Below, in pieces: positions 43,890 to 53,175 of a DNA stretch of 64,000 bases. The notes beneath the pieces were generated by a model, which worked only from the letters and a program-made list of their open reading frames with translations, ran no database searches and was not told the origin of the DNA. The DNA is from JABJGO01 sp963921245 (GTDB lineage Bacteria > Pseudomonadota > Alphaproteobacteria > Rhodospirillales > Casp-alpha2): positions 1,488,001 to 1,552,000 of the forward strand of contig CAWUEY030000001.1 of assembly GCA_963921245.4 (NCBI GenBank), given 5' to 3'. Each line of letters starts with the position of its first letter. Position 1 is the stretch's first letter. The translations under genes and the position numbers were made by a program.

Positions 43890-44342
43890 GTGAAAATACT
43901 GGTTATCGTTGTCGCAGTCTTCATCATTCTTGCGGGCGGCACGTTCGGTGTTATGCGCTCCTTGCAAGTGGGTCCGTTTGCGCCCATAGAGGAGATTCCG
44001 GCGGACACAGTCGTTCCCGACGAACCTTCCATCTTCATTGACCTGGAGCCTCTGGTCGTCAACGTTTTTCAGGACCAATCGGTAGCAACGATTGTTCAGG
44101 TAACGGTCAAGTTGGAGACCCTGGGCAAGGAAAACGCTAGCTATGTAAATAAACAATTGCCCAGGATCACAAACGCGCTGCTACAGGACCTGCACAGCTA
44201 TCTGCCGCGGGTTCTGAAAGAAAAAGGATCACGCGTGGATGTATTCGTTCTGAAGAAGAGAATGAAGGTGATTGTCGACCGATTGTATCCCGAGGGACAG
44301 GTTCATGACGTCCTTATTCAATCCCTGAGCGAAAACAGTTAA
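43890..44342 (+). CDS. FliL-like flagellar basal-body-associated protein
   Basis: 150 residues: an N-terminal membrane helix (about 3-22) followed by a periplasmic domain with FIDLEPLVVNVFQDQSVATIVQVTVKLET and a C-terminal DRLYPEGQVHDVLIQSL. The layout matches FliL, which binds the stator units. No other fli genes are nearby; motAB are 13 kb away. The start is GTG 43890 after GCAGG. It precedes hppA on the same strand by 168 bp; a functional link is not evident. Confidence 0.72.
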   Translation: MKILVIVVAVFIILAGGTFGVMRSLQVGPFAPIEEIPADTVVPDEPSIFIDLEPLVVNVFQDQSVATIVQVTVKLETLGKENASYVNKQLPRITNALLQDLHSYLPRVLKEKGSRVDVFVLKKRMKVIVDRLYPEGQVHDVLIQSLSENS

Positions 44343-44510
44343 ATTCGTCCATTCAGGACAATCAAAAATCCGACGACGAGTTGTTGCTTTATGGCTGATC
44401 TTCTGTCATTTTCCCCGCGCCTTGCGCTGGGCTCTGGCTTTGTGCATCCAAAATTCGGTTTTTCAGGAGATTTTCTCCCAACCCAAACGTGAAAGAGGGG
44501 ACTTGTTGAC

Positions 44511-46601
44511 ATGGATCTCTATGCCTTGACCATCGTTTGTGGCGCTCTTGCCTTGGTGTACGGGGTGTGGGCAATTCGCTCCGTTCTGGCGGCACCTGCT
44601 GGCAATGAACGTATGCGAGAGATTGCTGCTGCTATTCAGGAAGGCGCGGCGGCCTATCTGAACCGTCAGTACACGGCCATTGCTGTTGTTGGCGCTATCA
44701 TTGGTATTCTGCTCGGCCTGAAACTGGGTGTGCTTGTTGCCATCGGATACTTCATCGGCGCCATTCTGTCCGGTGTCGCCGGTTACATTGGCATGAACGT
44801 CTCCGTTCGCGCCAATGTTCGCACCACGGAAGCCGCGCGATCCCAAGGTCTTGCAGGCGGACTGGATGTGGCTTTCAAAGCCGGTGCCGTGACCGGTATG
44901 CTGGTTGTCGGGCTGGCTCTGTTGGGCATCGCGATCTACTACGTGTACCTGCGCAGTGCCATTGACACCTCCACCGCCGCGGGCATGCGTCATGTGCTTG
45001 AAGCCCTTGTGGCTCTCGGTTTCGGTGCCTCTCTGATTTCCATCTTTGCCCGTCTGGGCGGCGGTATTTTCACCAAGGGTGCGGACGTTGGATCCGATCT
45101 CGTAGGTAAAATCGAAGCCGGTATACCGGAAGATGATCCTCGTAACGCCGGCGTTATCGCCGACAACGTGGGTGATAACGTAGGTGATTGCGCCGGTATG
45201 GCTGCTGACCTGTTCGAAACCTATGCGGTTACCGTGGTTGCAACCATGTTGCTGGGGGCCATTTATTTCGTGGGTGACGTTCAGGAAAGCATGATGCTGC
45301 TGCCATTGTTGGTTGGCGGCGTTTGCATCGTCGGCTCCGTGGTCGCAACATTTTTCGTTCGTCTGGGTGCCAACAACTCCATTATGGGTGCGCTTTACAA
45401 GGGTTTCATCGCCAGCGCCATCATCTCTGCCGTTTTGATCGGCGGCATCATCTCCGCAATAACCGGTTGGGATGCTGAAATGGCCATGGGTGCTGACACC
45501 ATTACCGGAACCAACCTGTTTTGGTGTGCCATGATCGGTCTGGTCGTAACCGGCCTGATTATCTGGATAACCGAATACTACACCGGTACCGATTATCGTC
45601 CGGTGAAAAGCGTTGCTGCGGCCTGCGAAACCGGCCACGCAACCAACGTGATCCAGGGTATTGCAGTTTCCATGGAAGCCACCGCCCTGCCCGTTATCGT
45701 GATCTGTGGCGGTATTATCGTTGCCTACATCAACGCCGGTCTGTTTGGCATCTCCATGGCGGCCACCACCATGCTGGCCTTGGCCGGTATGGTTGTTGCT
45801 CTGGATGCATTTGGTCCGGTGACCGACAACGCCGGGGGTATTGCCGAAATGGCTGAACTGCCGGACGATGTTCGCAACACCACCGACGCGCTGGACGCTG
45901 TGGGAAACACCACCAAAGCCGTCACCAAAGGTTATGCCATCGGTTCCGCCGGGCTGGCGGCCCTGGTGCTGTTTGGGGCCTTTACAGAAGACCTTAGCCA
46001 CTATTTCCCGGGCGTTGATGTGACCTTCAACCTTCAGGACCCGTACGTGGTTGTTGGCCTCTTCATCGGTGGCATGTTCCCGTTCCTGTTCGGTGCCATG
46101 TGCATGATGGCCGTTGGCCGGGCAGGGGGCGCCGTCGTTGTTGAGGTGCGCCGTCAGTTCAAGGAAATTGCCGGCATCATGGAAGGGACCGCCAAGCCTG
46201 AATACGGCAAATGCGTTGACCTTCTGACCAAAGCCGCCATCAAGGAAATGGTTGTTCCATCCTTGCTGCCGCTGTTGGCTCCCTGGGCTGTATATCTGGC
46301 TGTCAATGCCATCGCAGGGCAGTCTGCTGCATTTGCGGCTGTGGGCGCCATGCTCATGGGCACAATCGTCACCGGCCTTTTCGTGGCTCTTTCTATGACC
46401 GCCGGCGGTGGCGCTTGGGATAATGCCAAGAAATACATTGAAGACGGCAACCATGGCGGCAAGGGCTCTGAAGCCCATCATGCCGCTGTGACGGGTGATA
46501 CGGTTGGCGATCCATATAAGGACACAGCCGGCCCCGCCGTCAACCCGATGATCAAAATCATCAATATCATGGCTATTCTGATGCTGGCTATTCTGGCCTG
46601 A
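44511..46601 (+). CDS. hppA: Membrane-bound proton-translocating pyrophosphatase (K+-insensitive)
   Basis: 696 residues with about 16 membrane helices. The PPi-binding segment (DVGSDLVGKIEAGIPEDD then NVGDNVGDCAGMAADL) is intact. K469 in GNTTKAVTKG occupies the position that is Ala in K+-dependent enzymes, so this should be the K+-insensitive H+ pump. It uses pyrophosphate to energise the membrane. A 716-codon open frame covers it fully on the other strand and is a codon-phase artefact. A strong hairpin terminator follows. Confidence 0.96.
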   Translation: MDLYALTIVCGALALVYGVWAIRSVLAAPAGNERMREIAAAIQEGAAAYLNRQYTAIAVVGAIIGILLGLKLGVLVAIGYFIGAILSGVAGYIGMNVSVRANVRTTEAARSQGLAGGLDVAFKAGAVTGMLVVGLALLGIAIYYVYLRSAIDTSTAAGMRHVLEALVALGFGASLISIFARLGGGIFTKGADVGSDLVGKIEAGIPEDDPRNAGVIADNVGDNVGDCAGMAADLFETYAVTVVATMLLGAIYFVGDVQESMMLLPLLVGGVCIVGSVVATFFVRLGANNSIMGALYKGFIASAIISAVLIGGIISAITGWDAEMAMGADTITGTNLFWCAMIGLVVTGLIIWITEYYTGTDYRPVKSVAAACETGHATNVIQGIAVSMEATALPVIVICGGIIVAYINAGLFGISMAATTMLALAGMVVALDAFGPVTDNAGGIAEMAELPDDVRNTTDALDAVGNTTKAVTKGYAIGSAGLAALVLFGAFTEDLSHYFPGVDVTFNLQDPYVVVGLFIGGMFPFLFGAMCMMAVGRAGGAVVVEVRRQFKEIAGIMEGTAKPEYGKCVDLLTKAAIKEMVVPSLLPLLAPWAVYLAVNAIAGQSAAFAAVGAMLMGTIVTGLFVALSMTAGGGAWDNAKKYIEDGNHGGKGSEAHHAAVTGDTVGDPYKDTAGPAVNPMIKIINIMAILMLAILA

Positions 46602-46628
46602 TCGGATCGCCATTGAGACAGAAACAAA

Positions 46629-46659
46629 GAAGCCCCGGCCATGGGCCGGGGCTTCTTTT
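46629..46659 (+). terminator. Bidirectional rho-independent terminator between hppA and bamE
   Basis: GAAGCCCCGGCC at 46629-46640, loop ATG, and GGCCGGGGCTTC at 46644-46655 form a perfect 12-bp stem followed by TTTT. The A-rich left edge gives a shorter T run on the other strand, so it can serve the convergent bamE gene as well. Confidence 0.93.
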
Positions 46660-46679
46660 ATGCTGTTGGCGAGCCATTG

Positions 46680-47123
46680 CTACTCTTTGTTGAAGCGGCC
46701 CAAATTGCCAAAAAACTGATCAAACAGGCTGGGATCATTGCCCAGTGTCGGAGTTTCCCGTTCGGTGGGCACAACGGTTTGACTGTCTTCAAGACGCAGG
46801 GTTTCAACATTCTCCAGCACGCCGCCCTGATCAAACTTTATGATAACCACTTGGCGTTCATAAATATCAGGCTCAAGAAAGGCGAAAGTTTCGGATTTCT
46901 GGCTGATATAAAACCATGTTTCTCTCTCGAACATGGCAACACTGGACGGCGATCCCAGCAGCTGGGCAACTTCGTCCCGCGAGGTTGCCCCCGGTTCAAT
47001 GGATGCCAAAAGGTCAGGGTCAGGCAGGTTGCCCCGTGTCGCGTAGCGGGATTCACAGGCCGAAACCGCAAGTGCGCCGACAATCAACCCGACACTTAAT
47101 ACCGATTTACCGATACCTGACAT
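46680..47123 (-). CDS. bamE: Outer membrane protein assembly factor BamE (SmpA/OmlA lipoprotein)
   Basis: 147-residue lipoprotein. The signal peptide ends in a lipobox with C23 (ALAVSAC). The mature BamE fold is seen as IEPGATSRDEVAQLLGSPS and ETWFYISQK, with the terminal IIKFDQGGVLENVE. It supports BamA-mediated outer-membrane protein insertion. ATG 47123 is chosen over an upstream TTG. It is divergent from the bc1 chaperone gene and convergent with hppA. Confidence 0.93.
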   Translation of the reverse strand: MSGIGKSVLSVGLIVGALAVSACESRYATRGNLPDPDLLASIEPGATSRDEVAQLLGSPSSVAMFERETWFYISQKSETFAFLEPDIYERQVVIIKFDQGGVLENVETLRLEDSQTVVPTERETPTLGNDPSLFDQFFGNLGRFNKE

Positions 47124-47290
47124 GATTACCAACCAATCCGTTTAACCACTGATCACAGGATTTACCATGCTCTACTGCAAAAGACTTAACTGCGGCAAGA
47201 ATAAAGTCTGTTCCTGAACCGGGGAAAAAGATACTGTCCGCGAACAATGAACCTGAGCTTTACCACAGTATATCCGAAATCACCACGTTC

Positions 47291-47842
47291 ATGAAGTTCG
47301 TTAATCGCATCAAGGAAGCCTTAAAAAGTCCCTTTGACCATGCCCCGGCGCACGCGCTCTATGTTACAACTGTGGCTCAGGCCCGTATGCCATGGTTCTA
47401 TGAACACTGTCAGGTGCCGGATACCCCCGAGGGCCGCTTTGACATGGTTGCGGTGCATACCTGTTTGCTAATCCGTCGTTTACAGCCCGATCACAGCCCG
47501 CAGGCCGCCGACCTCGCACAAGCTGTGTTTGACATCCTGTTCGCCGATATGGATCAGAACATGCGCGAGATGAGTATCGGCGATACCGGTGTCGCCAAGC
47601 GCATTCGAAAAATGGCAGAAGGGTTCTATGGCCGCGCAGCGGCTTATGACGCGGCGTTGACCGATTCATCTGACGAACCCCTCAACGATGTCATAGACCG
47701 TAATATTTATCGGAATGCGAACGCAACACCCAAGGGACTCGCAGATATGACGCGATACATTCGTTCTGTCGCTAAGCACCTGGATTCTTTGACAATCAGA
47801 GACCTGTATAAGGGGCAGGTCAGTTTCCCCGCCGCCGGATAA
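47291..47842 (+). CDS. Ubiquinol-cytochrome c chaperone family protein
   Basis: 183 residues, soluble and helical, with ALYVTTVAQARMPWFYEHCQVPDTPEGRFDMVAVH and FADMDQNMREMSIGDTGVAKRIRKMAEGFYGR patterns of the CBP3/UQCC1 domain. In eukaryotes this family helps make cytochrome b of complex III; in alphaproteobacteria it lies near bamE and DUF177, as here. The DUF177 gene begins 7 bp downstream, so they form one operon. Confidence 0.93.
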   Translation: MKFVNRIKEALKSPFDHAPAHALYVTTVAQARMPWFYEHCQVPDTPEGRFDMVAVHTCLLIRRLQPDHSPQAADLAQAVFDILFADMDQNMREMSIGDTGVAKRIRKMAEGFYGRAAAYDAALTDSSDEPLNDVIDRNIYRNANATPKGLADMTRYIRSVAKHLDSLTIRDLYKGQVSFPAAG

Positions 47843-47849
47843 TCCTGTC

Positions 47850-48410
47850 ATGGTGCCCGAGTTTAGCCGTCCAGTCCCTGTTGGAAATCTGTCCCGGGTG
47901 TGGCGGGAAAAAGAAGTTTGCGCCACCGAGACCGAGTGCCGGGCACTTGCGGAAAGACTTGATCTGATCACAATGGAAAACATTAGCGGAAAGGTCTCTT
48001 TCCGGGTGTCGAGTACCTACCAGATAACAGGGTGTGAAGTGCTTGATGTGGAAGCATCCCTGTCCGCATCCATCACGCAGGCCTGCGTCCTTACCATGGA
48101 ACCGGTGGCAAGTACCATTGACACGGTGTTCACAGGTCTCGCCGTTACGCCCGGAAACCCGCTACCGGGCACCACGGACGAAGGTGATTTCGATGACATG
48201 GAGGCCCCTGAAATTCTTGCAAAAATTGATGGTGGGCAAATTGATATCGGGGAACTTTTGGTGGAGCAGCTATGCCTCGAAATGGATCCGTTCCCCAAAA
48301 AACCGGGGGCCCGCCTCGACGGTGCAGGGCTCGATGCCTATTCAGACGATGATCCATCCAAAACCGGCCCGTTTGCCGCGCTGGCAAAACTTCGGAATAA
48401 TCGCGATTAA
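47850..48410 (+). CDS. DUF177 (YceD) family protein
   Basis: 186 residues. The acidic C-terminal part (GDFDDMEAPEILAKIDGGQIDIGELLVEQL) and the mid-region VEASLSASITQACVLTMEPV match DUF177, which almost always precedes rpmF and is linked to 23S rRNA or ribosome assembly. In this family the protein binds or helps process rRNA. It starts 7 bp after the bc1 chaperone and ends 89 bp before rpmF. Confidence 0.9.
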   Translation: MVPEFSRPVPVGNLSRVWREKEVCATETECRALAERLDLITMENISGKVSFRVSSTYQITGCEVLDVEASLSASITQACVLTMEPVASTIDTVFTGLAVTPGNPLPGTTDEGDFDDMEAPEILAKIDGGQIDIGELLVEQLCLEMDPFPKKPGARLDGAGLDAYSDDDPSKTGPFAALAKLRNNRD

Positions 48411-48499
48411 GCGTATCAATCAGCTTGCTCATGGCTTAGTATTTGTATATGTAACCCCGCTTCTGACAACAACTACGATTTTTCCGAGGTACGTTAGTA

Positions 48500-48685
48500 A
48501 TGGCTGTTCCTAAGAAGAAGGTTTCAAAATCACGGCGCAACATGCGGCGCGCTCACCATTCGCTTGCGTCATCGGTGTACGAAGAATGCCCTAACTGTGG
48601 CGAGCTCAAGCAGCCCCACCATGTTTGTGGCGCATGCGGTTACTACAATGATCGCGAAGTTTTGGAGGTGGGAGACGCTGCCTAA
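48500..48685 (+). CDS. rpmF: 50S ribosomal protein L32
   Basis: 61 residues: basic N-terminus AVPKKKVSKSRRNMRRAHH and a zinc ribbon with C30, C33, C43 and C46 (CPNC, CGAC). plsX follows after 10 bp, the classical rpmF-plsX-fabH order. The four zinc cysteines are kept, so this is the zinc-containing form. Confidence 0.97.
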   Translation: MAVPKKKVSKSRRNMRRAHHSLASSVYEECPNCGELKQPHHVCGACGYYNDREVLEVGDAA

Positions 48686-48695
48686 GCCCCACTAA

Positions 48696-49814
48696 ATGGC
48701 TAATAAGGACCGTCACCACTTGGTAAACGAATTAACGCTGTCCATTGACGCAATGGGCGGGGACGCCGCCCCGCAAATGACCATCGAAGGCGCGGACCTT
48801 GCGCTTGCGATGCTGCCCCATGTGCGCGTCATCGTTTATGGCGACGAACGGCGGATTACGCCGTTGCTTGACAGGGGTTCTGCGCGCCTGAAACAACGGC
48901 TCGACCTGGTTCATAGCGATGATGTTATCACCAACGACGAGAAACCTTCGGTCGCGTTACGCAGCGGGCGAAACTCCAGCATGAGACTTGCCATCAATGC
49001 CGTGGGCGAGGGCAAGGCGGCCGGTGTTGTATCCGCCGGTAATACGGGTGCGCTCATGGCCATGGCCAAATTCGTCATGAAAACCCTGCCGGGTATCGAT
49101 CGACCGGCCATCGCAACCGTCTTGCCGACGAAACGCGGGCGAACCGTGATGTTGGACCTGGGGGCCAATATCGACTGCGGGGTGGACAATCTCGTACAGT
49201 TTTCCGTTATGGGTGAAGCCTATGCCCGCAATGTCCTGGGCCTTGAACAGCCGACCATCGGTCTGTTGAACGTGGGTGTTGAGGGCCTGAAGGGCAACGA
49301 AGCGGTGAAGGGAGCGGCGCAGATTTTGCAGGAAACCCATTTACCCATTGAGTTCTATGGGTTTGTCGAAGGCGATGATATCGGGCTCGGCTCCGTAGAC
49401 GTGATCGTCACCGATGGTTTTACCGGTAACGTGGCCCTTAAAACGGCGGAAGGGACCGCCCGGTTGCTGAGCGGGTTCTTGAAGGAGACTTTCTCCTCCA
49501 GTCTTATGGCAAGGGCCGGGGCGTTGCTGGCCTTTTCGGCGTTGAATGTCTTTAAGGAAAAATTTGATCCTCGGCATCATAATGGTGCTATGTTTCTGGG
49601 CCTCAACGGTATTTGTGTGAAGAGCCACGGGGGCACGGATGCCCTCGGATTTGCCAATGCGATCAAGGTCGCCGCTGATCTGGTCGGTAACAATGTCAAC
49701 GACGAGATCAAACACGATTTTGCCGAACTGGATGCAGAACTTCAGTCGGCAGAAAAAGAGGGGATGGAGATAGGGGTGGATCAATCCAGTCAGGTCGGTG
49801 CGGGCGGTTCATGA
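48696..49814 (+). CDS. plsX: Phosphate acyltransferase PlsX
   Basis: 372-residue enzyme that makes acyl-phosphate from acyl-ACP for phospholipid synthesis. SIDAMGGDAAPQMTIEGA, VVSAGNTGALMAMAKF, LDLGANIDC and DGFTGNVALKTAEG are the family segments. Its stop overlaps the fabH start by 4 bp (ATGA). Confidence 0.97.
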   Translation: MANKDRHHLVNELTLSIDAMGGDAAPQMTIEGADLALAMLPHVRVIVYGDERRITPLLDRGSARLKQRLDLVHSDDVITNDEKPSVALRSGRNSSMRLAINAVGEGKAAGVVSAGNTGALMAMAKFVMKTLPGIDRPAIATVLPTKRGRTVMLDLGANIDCGVDNLVQFSVMGEAYARNVLGLEQPTIGLLNVGVEGLKGNEAVKGAAQILQETHLPIEFYGFVEGDDIGLGSVDVIVTDGFTGNVALKTAEGTARLLSGFLKETFSSSLMARAGALLAFSALNVFKEKFDPRHHNGAMFLGLNGICVKSHGGTDALGFANAIKVAADLVGNNVNDEIKHDFAELDAELQSAEKEGMEIGVDQSSQVGAGGS

Positions 49815-50797
49815 GCCAGCCACGATCCTATATTGCAGGGTGCGGCTCGTACCTGCCTGAACGCTGCGTGACCAATGACGAACTTGCAAAAACCGTCGAC
49901 ACCAGTGACGAGTGGATTTTTGTCAGAACCGGTATTAAATCCCGTCATATTGCCGCCGATGGCGAACTGACCTCGGACCTCGCCTACCAGGCCGCTATGC
50001 GCGCCCTAGAGCACGCTGAAATGACGGCGGATGAAATTGATCTGTTGATTGTTGCAACCACCACACCGGATCGCACCTTCCCGGCAACAGCAACCCGCGT
50101 CCAATCCATGCTGAACATGAAAAACGGCGCCAGTTTCGACGTGCAGGCCGTGTGCTCCGGCTTTGTCTATGGCTTGTCTGTGGCCGACAATTTTGTTCGC
50201 GCAGGCCAGGCAAAGACCGTCCTGCTGATCGGCGCAGAGACCTTCTCACGCCTCCTGGACTGGGAAGACCGCTCAACGTGCGTGCTGTTTGGTGACGGTG
50301 CGGGTGCCGTCGTAGTCAAGGCCGATCCCGAAGGCTCGGGCGGACAGGGTGCCAATGCCCGTGGCATTCTTTCGACGCACCTGCATTCCAACGGCAACCA
50401 CGACGACCTCCTCTATGTGGATGGCGGACCGTCCTCCACCCAGACAACCGGACACGTTCGCATGATCGGCAAGGACGTGTTCCGTCATGCCGTGATCAAC
50501 CTCGCTTCCGTGGTGGACGAAGCGCTTGAGGCCAATGGCTTGAGCCTCAATGACCTTGACTGGCTAGTTCCGCATCAGGCCAACAAGCGTATCCTGGACA
50601 GCACGGCGCGGAATCTTGGCCTGACCGAGGACCGTGTGGTGGTCACCGTGGATAGGCACGCCAATACCTCGGCAGCCTCCATTCCCCTGGCCCTCGACGA
50701 AGCCGTCAAAGATGGTCGCATCCAGGCCGGTCAATTGATCCTGCTGGAGGCCATGGGCGGCGGCCTGACATGGGGTGCTGGGCTCGTTCGCTGGTGA
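49811..50797 (+). CDS. fabH: 3-oxoacyl-[acyl-carrier-protein] synthase III
   Basis: 328-residue initiating condensing enzyme of fatty-acid synthesis. The catalytic triad is C115 (VQAVCSGF), His in VPHQANKRIL, and Asn in DRHANTSAASI. WIFVRTGIKSRHIA is the N-terminal signature. It is translationally coupled to plsX. ihfA follows after about 156 bp. Confidence 0.97.
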   Translation: MSQPRSYIAGCGSYLPERCVTNDELAKTVDTSDEWIFVRTGIKSRHIAADGELTSDLAYQAAMRALEHAEMTADEIDLLIVATTTPDRTFPATATRVQSMLNMKNGASFDVQAVCSGFVYGLSVADNFVRAGQAKTVLLIGAETFSRLLDWEDRSTCVLFGDGAGAVVVKADPEGSGGQGANARGILSTHLHSNGNHDDLLYVDGGPSSTQTTGHVRMIGKDVFRHAVINLASVVDEALEANGLSLNDLDWLVPHQANKRILDSTARNLGLTEDRVVVTVDRHANTSAASIPLALDEAVKDGRIQAGQLILLEAMGGGLTWGAGLVRW

Positions 50798-50953
50798 GTT
50801 CGCCCTCCACGCCAACACCCTGATAATCCCTGAAAACCAACAGGAAAAATTGGTGAGCGTCGTCACAAATCCTGCGTTTGCCCGTTGACGCCCATACCGC
50901 ACCGCTGTACCCTCCGAGCAACTCAAAAAAATCTTGAGACGGGGATCAGCATC

Positions 50954-51259
50954 ATGTCGGGCAAAACGGTAACACGGGCACAATTGAGTGAAGCCGTGTA
51001 TCACGAAGTTGGTCTTTCACGAAACGAGTCGTCTGATCTTCTGGAAAGTGTGCTCTCCTACATGTCCGATGCATTGGCGCAGGGCGAGACCATAAAAATC
51101 TCCTCTTTCGGCAGCTTCTCGGTCCGCGAAAAAGGACCACGCATCGGTCGCAACCCAAAAACCGGAGAAGAGGTGCCGATCCAGTCCCGCAAGGTTTTGG
51201 TGTTCCGCCCCTCCCAGGTTCTGAAAAGCCGCATCAATGCGGGCAACAGAGCCCAGTAA
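50954..51259 (+). CDS. ihfA: Integration host factor subunit alpha
   Basis: 101-residue DNA-bending protein of the HU/IHF family. KISSFGSFSVREKGPRIGRNPKTGEEV carries the beta-ribbon arms, and VLVFRPSQVLKSRIN is the C-terminal signature. ATG 50954 gives the normal N-terminus (GKTVTRAQLSEAVYHEVGLS). The gene sits between fabH and a merR gene, the conserved alphaproteobacterial order, which supports IhfA rather than IhfB or HU. Confidence 0.94.
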   Translation: MSGKTVTRAQLSEAVYHEVGLSRNESSDLLESVLSYMSDALAQGETIKISSFGSFSVREKGPRIGRNPKTGEEVPIQSRKVLVFRPSQVLKSRINAGNRAQ

Positions 51260-51289
51260 TTTTAAGGATCAGGATCGCGGCCCAAATCT

Positions 51290-51715
51290 ATGGCATCTTC
51301 GGATCAGGACAGGAAACGCTCAGGCAAGTCACCGGACGCCTTTCGCACCATTAGCGAAGTAGCCAGGGAGCTTAACCTGCCCCAGCACGTGTTGCGGTTC
51401 TGGGAATCCAAATTCAGCCAGATCACACCCCTGAAACGCGCTGGCGGCCGGCGCTACTATCGTCCCGATGATATCGCGTTGCTGTCGCGTATCCGCGATC
51501 TTCTGCACAAAGAGGGTTATACCATCAAGGGCGTGCAGAAACTGCTGCGCGAAAACGGGGCCAAAACGGTACGCGAAACCGAACCGGAACCGACACCGGA
51601 TACCCCGCAAACCCGCCCCGATAATGACAGGCTTACGGACACTATCCGCTCCATCATCGCCGAGCTTGAAACCGCTCACGGCACGCTGCGCGACGCACTG
51701 AAAAACGCTTTATAA
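51290..51715 (+). CDS. MerR-family transcriptional regulator
   Basis: 141 residues: N-terminal winged helix (TISEVARELNLPQHVLRFWESKF then RAGGRRYYRPDDI), a coupling helix with HKEGYTIKGVQKLLRE, a Pro/Thr-rich linker and a C-terminal helix. No cysteine pair for metal binding is present, so it is not a metal sensor of the MerR/CueR kind. It follows ihfA by 30 bp. The target is unknown; the family is often found in this position. Confidence 0.92.
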   Translation: MASSDQDRKRSGKSPDAFRTISEVARELNLPQHVLRFWESKFSQITPLKRAGGRRYYRPDDIALLSRIRDLLHKEGYTIKGVQKLLRENGAKTVRETEPEPTPDTPQTRPDNDRLTDTIRSIIAELETAHGTLRDALKNAL

Positions 51716-51730
51716 TCGGCTATTTTCTAT

Positions 51731-51759
51731 TTGTGCCCACTCACACCCGGGCGTATAGT
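51731..51759 (+). promoter_or_regulatory. Candidate promoter of tRNA-Pro
   Basis: TTGTGC at 51731-51736 and TATAGT at 51754-51759 are spaced 17 bp and lie 51 bp before the tRNA. The -10 matches 5 of 6 consensus bases, the -35 only the TTG. Confidence 0.4.
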
Positions 51760-51809
51760 GCGCACTTGCACGCTATTCGATTTAGGGAAGCCGCGTGCCG
51801 GATGACGGT

Positions 51810-51886
51810 CGGGGAGTAGCTCAGTCTGGTAGAGTACTCGGCTGGGGGCCGAGCGGTCGCAGGTTCAAATCCTGTCTCCCCGACCA
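51810..51886 (+). tRNA. tRNA-Pro (anticodon GGG)
   Basis: A complete cloverleaf: acceptor stem CGGGGAG/CTCCCCG, D-arm AGCTCAGTCTGGTAGAG, anticodon stem CTCGG/CCGAG with loop CTGGGGG (anticodon GGG at 51844-51846), variable loop, T-arm with GGTTCAAATCC, discriminator A and an encoded CCA at 51884-51886. It reads CCC and CCU proline codons. A run of seven T residues follows directly and can end transcription; the convergent benE ends at 51898. Confidence 0.97.
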
Positions 51887-51897
51887 TTTTTTTGGGG

Positions 51898-53049
51898 CTA
51901 TTTCTTAACCGCATACACCACACCGCCGACAAGCAGGCCCCAGAAAGCGCCGCCGACGCCGAGGAACGTCACCCCTGAGGCCGTGATCAGGAAGGTAATG
52001 ACGGCAGCTTCACGGGCGGCATCATCATCCAGACTGCCTTTCAGGGCACCCATGAACGCGCCTATCAGGGCGAGGCCTGCCACAGCCCGGATCAGGAGCG
52101 GCGGAGAAACCTCGATAAAGGAAACCGCCGCAGCGGCAAAAATACCGAACATCACATAGGCCAGTCCCGCCACCACGGCAGACCAGTAGCGCCGTGACGG
52201 GTCAGGATGGGCGTCTTCGTTGGCGCACAATGCCGCGGTAATGGCTGCCAGATTGGTGGCATGGGCTCCGAACGGCGCGCTGATAGCGCTGAATACACCG
52301 GTCCAACTGAACAAGGGGCCGGGCTTGGGGTGATAACCGAAACTGTCCAGTACGGCGATACCCGGAATGTTCTGCGACGCCATGGTCACCACAAACAGAG
52401 GCAGGGCGATGCCAATCAGGCTGGCAACGCTAAACGCCGGCGTCACCAGCACCGGCGCGGTCCAGACATCGAGTGTATCAAAGCCCGGCATATCAGTGCC
52501 GAAGATGATTAACAGAAAAGTCAGCAGCACGGCAGAGGGCATGGCCATGAGTTTTGAAAACCGACCGACCACGAACCAGATCACCAGAATAGGGATACCG
52601 AACAGGGGCATTGTGGCGGCGGCTTCAAAGGGGGCAAGGCAAAACGCCAGTAGCACACCCGCCAGCATGGCTTGAGCCAACGCTACCGGGATCGCCGATA
52701 CCAGACGACCAAAGGTCTGCCAAAGGCCTGCAATCACAACCAGCCCCGCCGAGACCAGAAATGCCCCCACGGCAGCGGAAAAGCCGCCGTCGATGTCGGC
52801 AGACGCGCCCAGCAGCGCCGCACCCGGGGTCGACCAGGCCGCACTGATGGGCATACGGTGTCTCAGGCTCAGGAAGATGCCGCACAATCCCATGGCTACG
52901 GACGCCGCCATCAGGCCCGAAGCGGCCTCGGCCGCGCTGGCGCCGACTCCCACAAGGCCCTGAACCACGATAGCGAAGGAACTGGCGAAACCGACAAAGG
53001 CCGATAACAAGCCCGCGGCCAAAGCCGAAAGCGAGAAACTGCGCATCAC
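51898..53049 (-). CDS. BenE family transporter (benzoate/H+ symporter family)
   Basis: 383-residue membrane protein with about 12 hydrophobic segments. LSLRHRMPISAAWSTPGAALLG, VASLIGIALPLFVVTMASQNIPGIAVL and SAPFGAHATNLAAITAALCANEDAH are the BenE signatures. The family imports benzoate by proton symport, but no benzoate-degradation gene is in the window, so the substrate is uncertain. The gene is convergent with tRNA-Pro and stands alone. Confidence 0.92.
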   Translation of the reverse strand: MMRSFSLSALAAGLLSAFVGFASSFAIVVQGLVGVGASAAEAASGLMAASVAMGLCGIFLSLRHRMPISAAWSTPGAALLGASADIDGGFSAAVGAFLVSAGLVVIAGLWQTFGRLVSAIPVALAQAMLAGVLLAFCLAPFEAAATMPLFGIPILVIWFVVGRFSKLMAMPSAVLLTFLLIIFGTDMPGFDTLDVWTAPVLVTPAFSVASLIGIALPLFVVTMASQNIPGIAVLDSFGYHPKPGPLFSWTGVFSAISAPFGAHATNLAAITAALCANEDAHPDPSRRYWSAVVAGLAYVMFGIFAAAAVSFIEVSPPLLIRAVAGLALIGAFMGALKGSLDDDAAREAAVITFLITASGVTFLGVGGAFWGLLVGGVVYAVKK

Positions 53050-53175
53050 GAAACCTCAGCAACCAAACAGCGCAGGGACTTTGGCACAAGGGATGAGCAG
53101 ACAACACAAAAAATGCGACCGGCATGGGGCTCCGGTTGACACAAATTGCAAACTTCCCCGCGTTTATTGTCGGAT

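Noticed and set aside
44463..46613. 716-codon open frame antisense to hppA
   Set aside because: It covers a clearly coding pyrophosphatase gene and its translation is Gly/His/Asn-rich low complexity without family similarity. Long antisense frames arise from the GC bias at third positions of the real gene.
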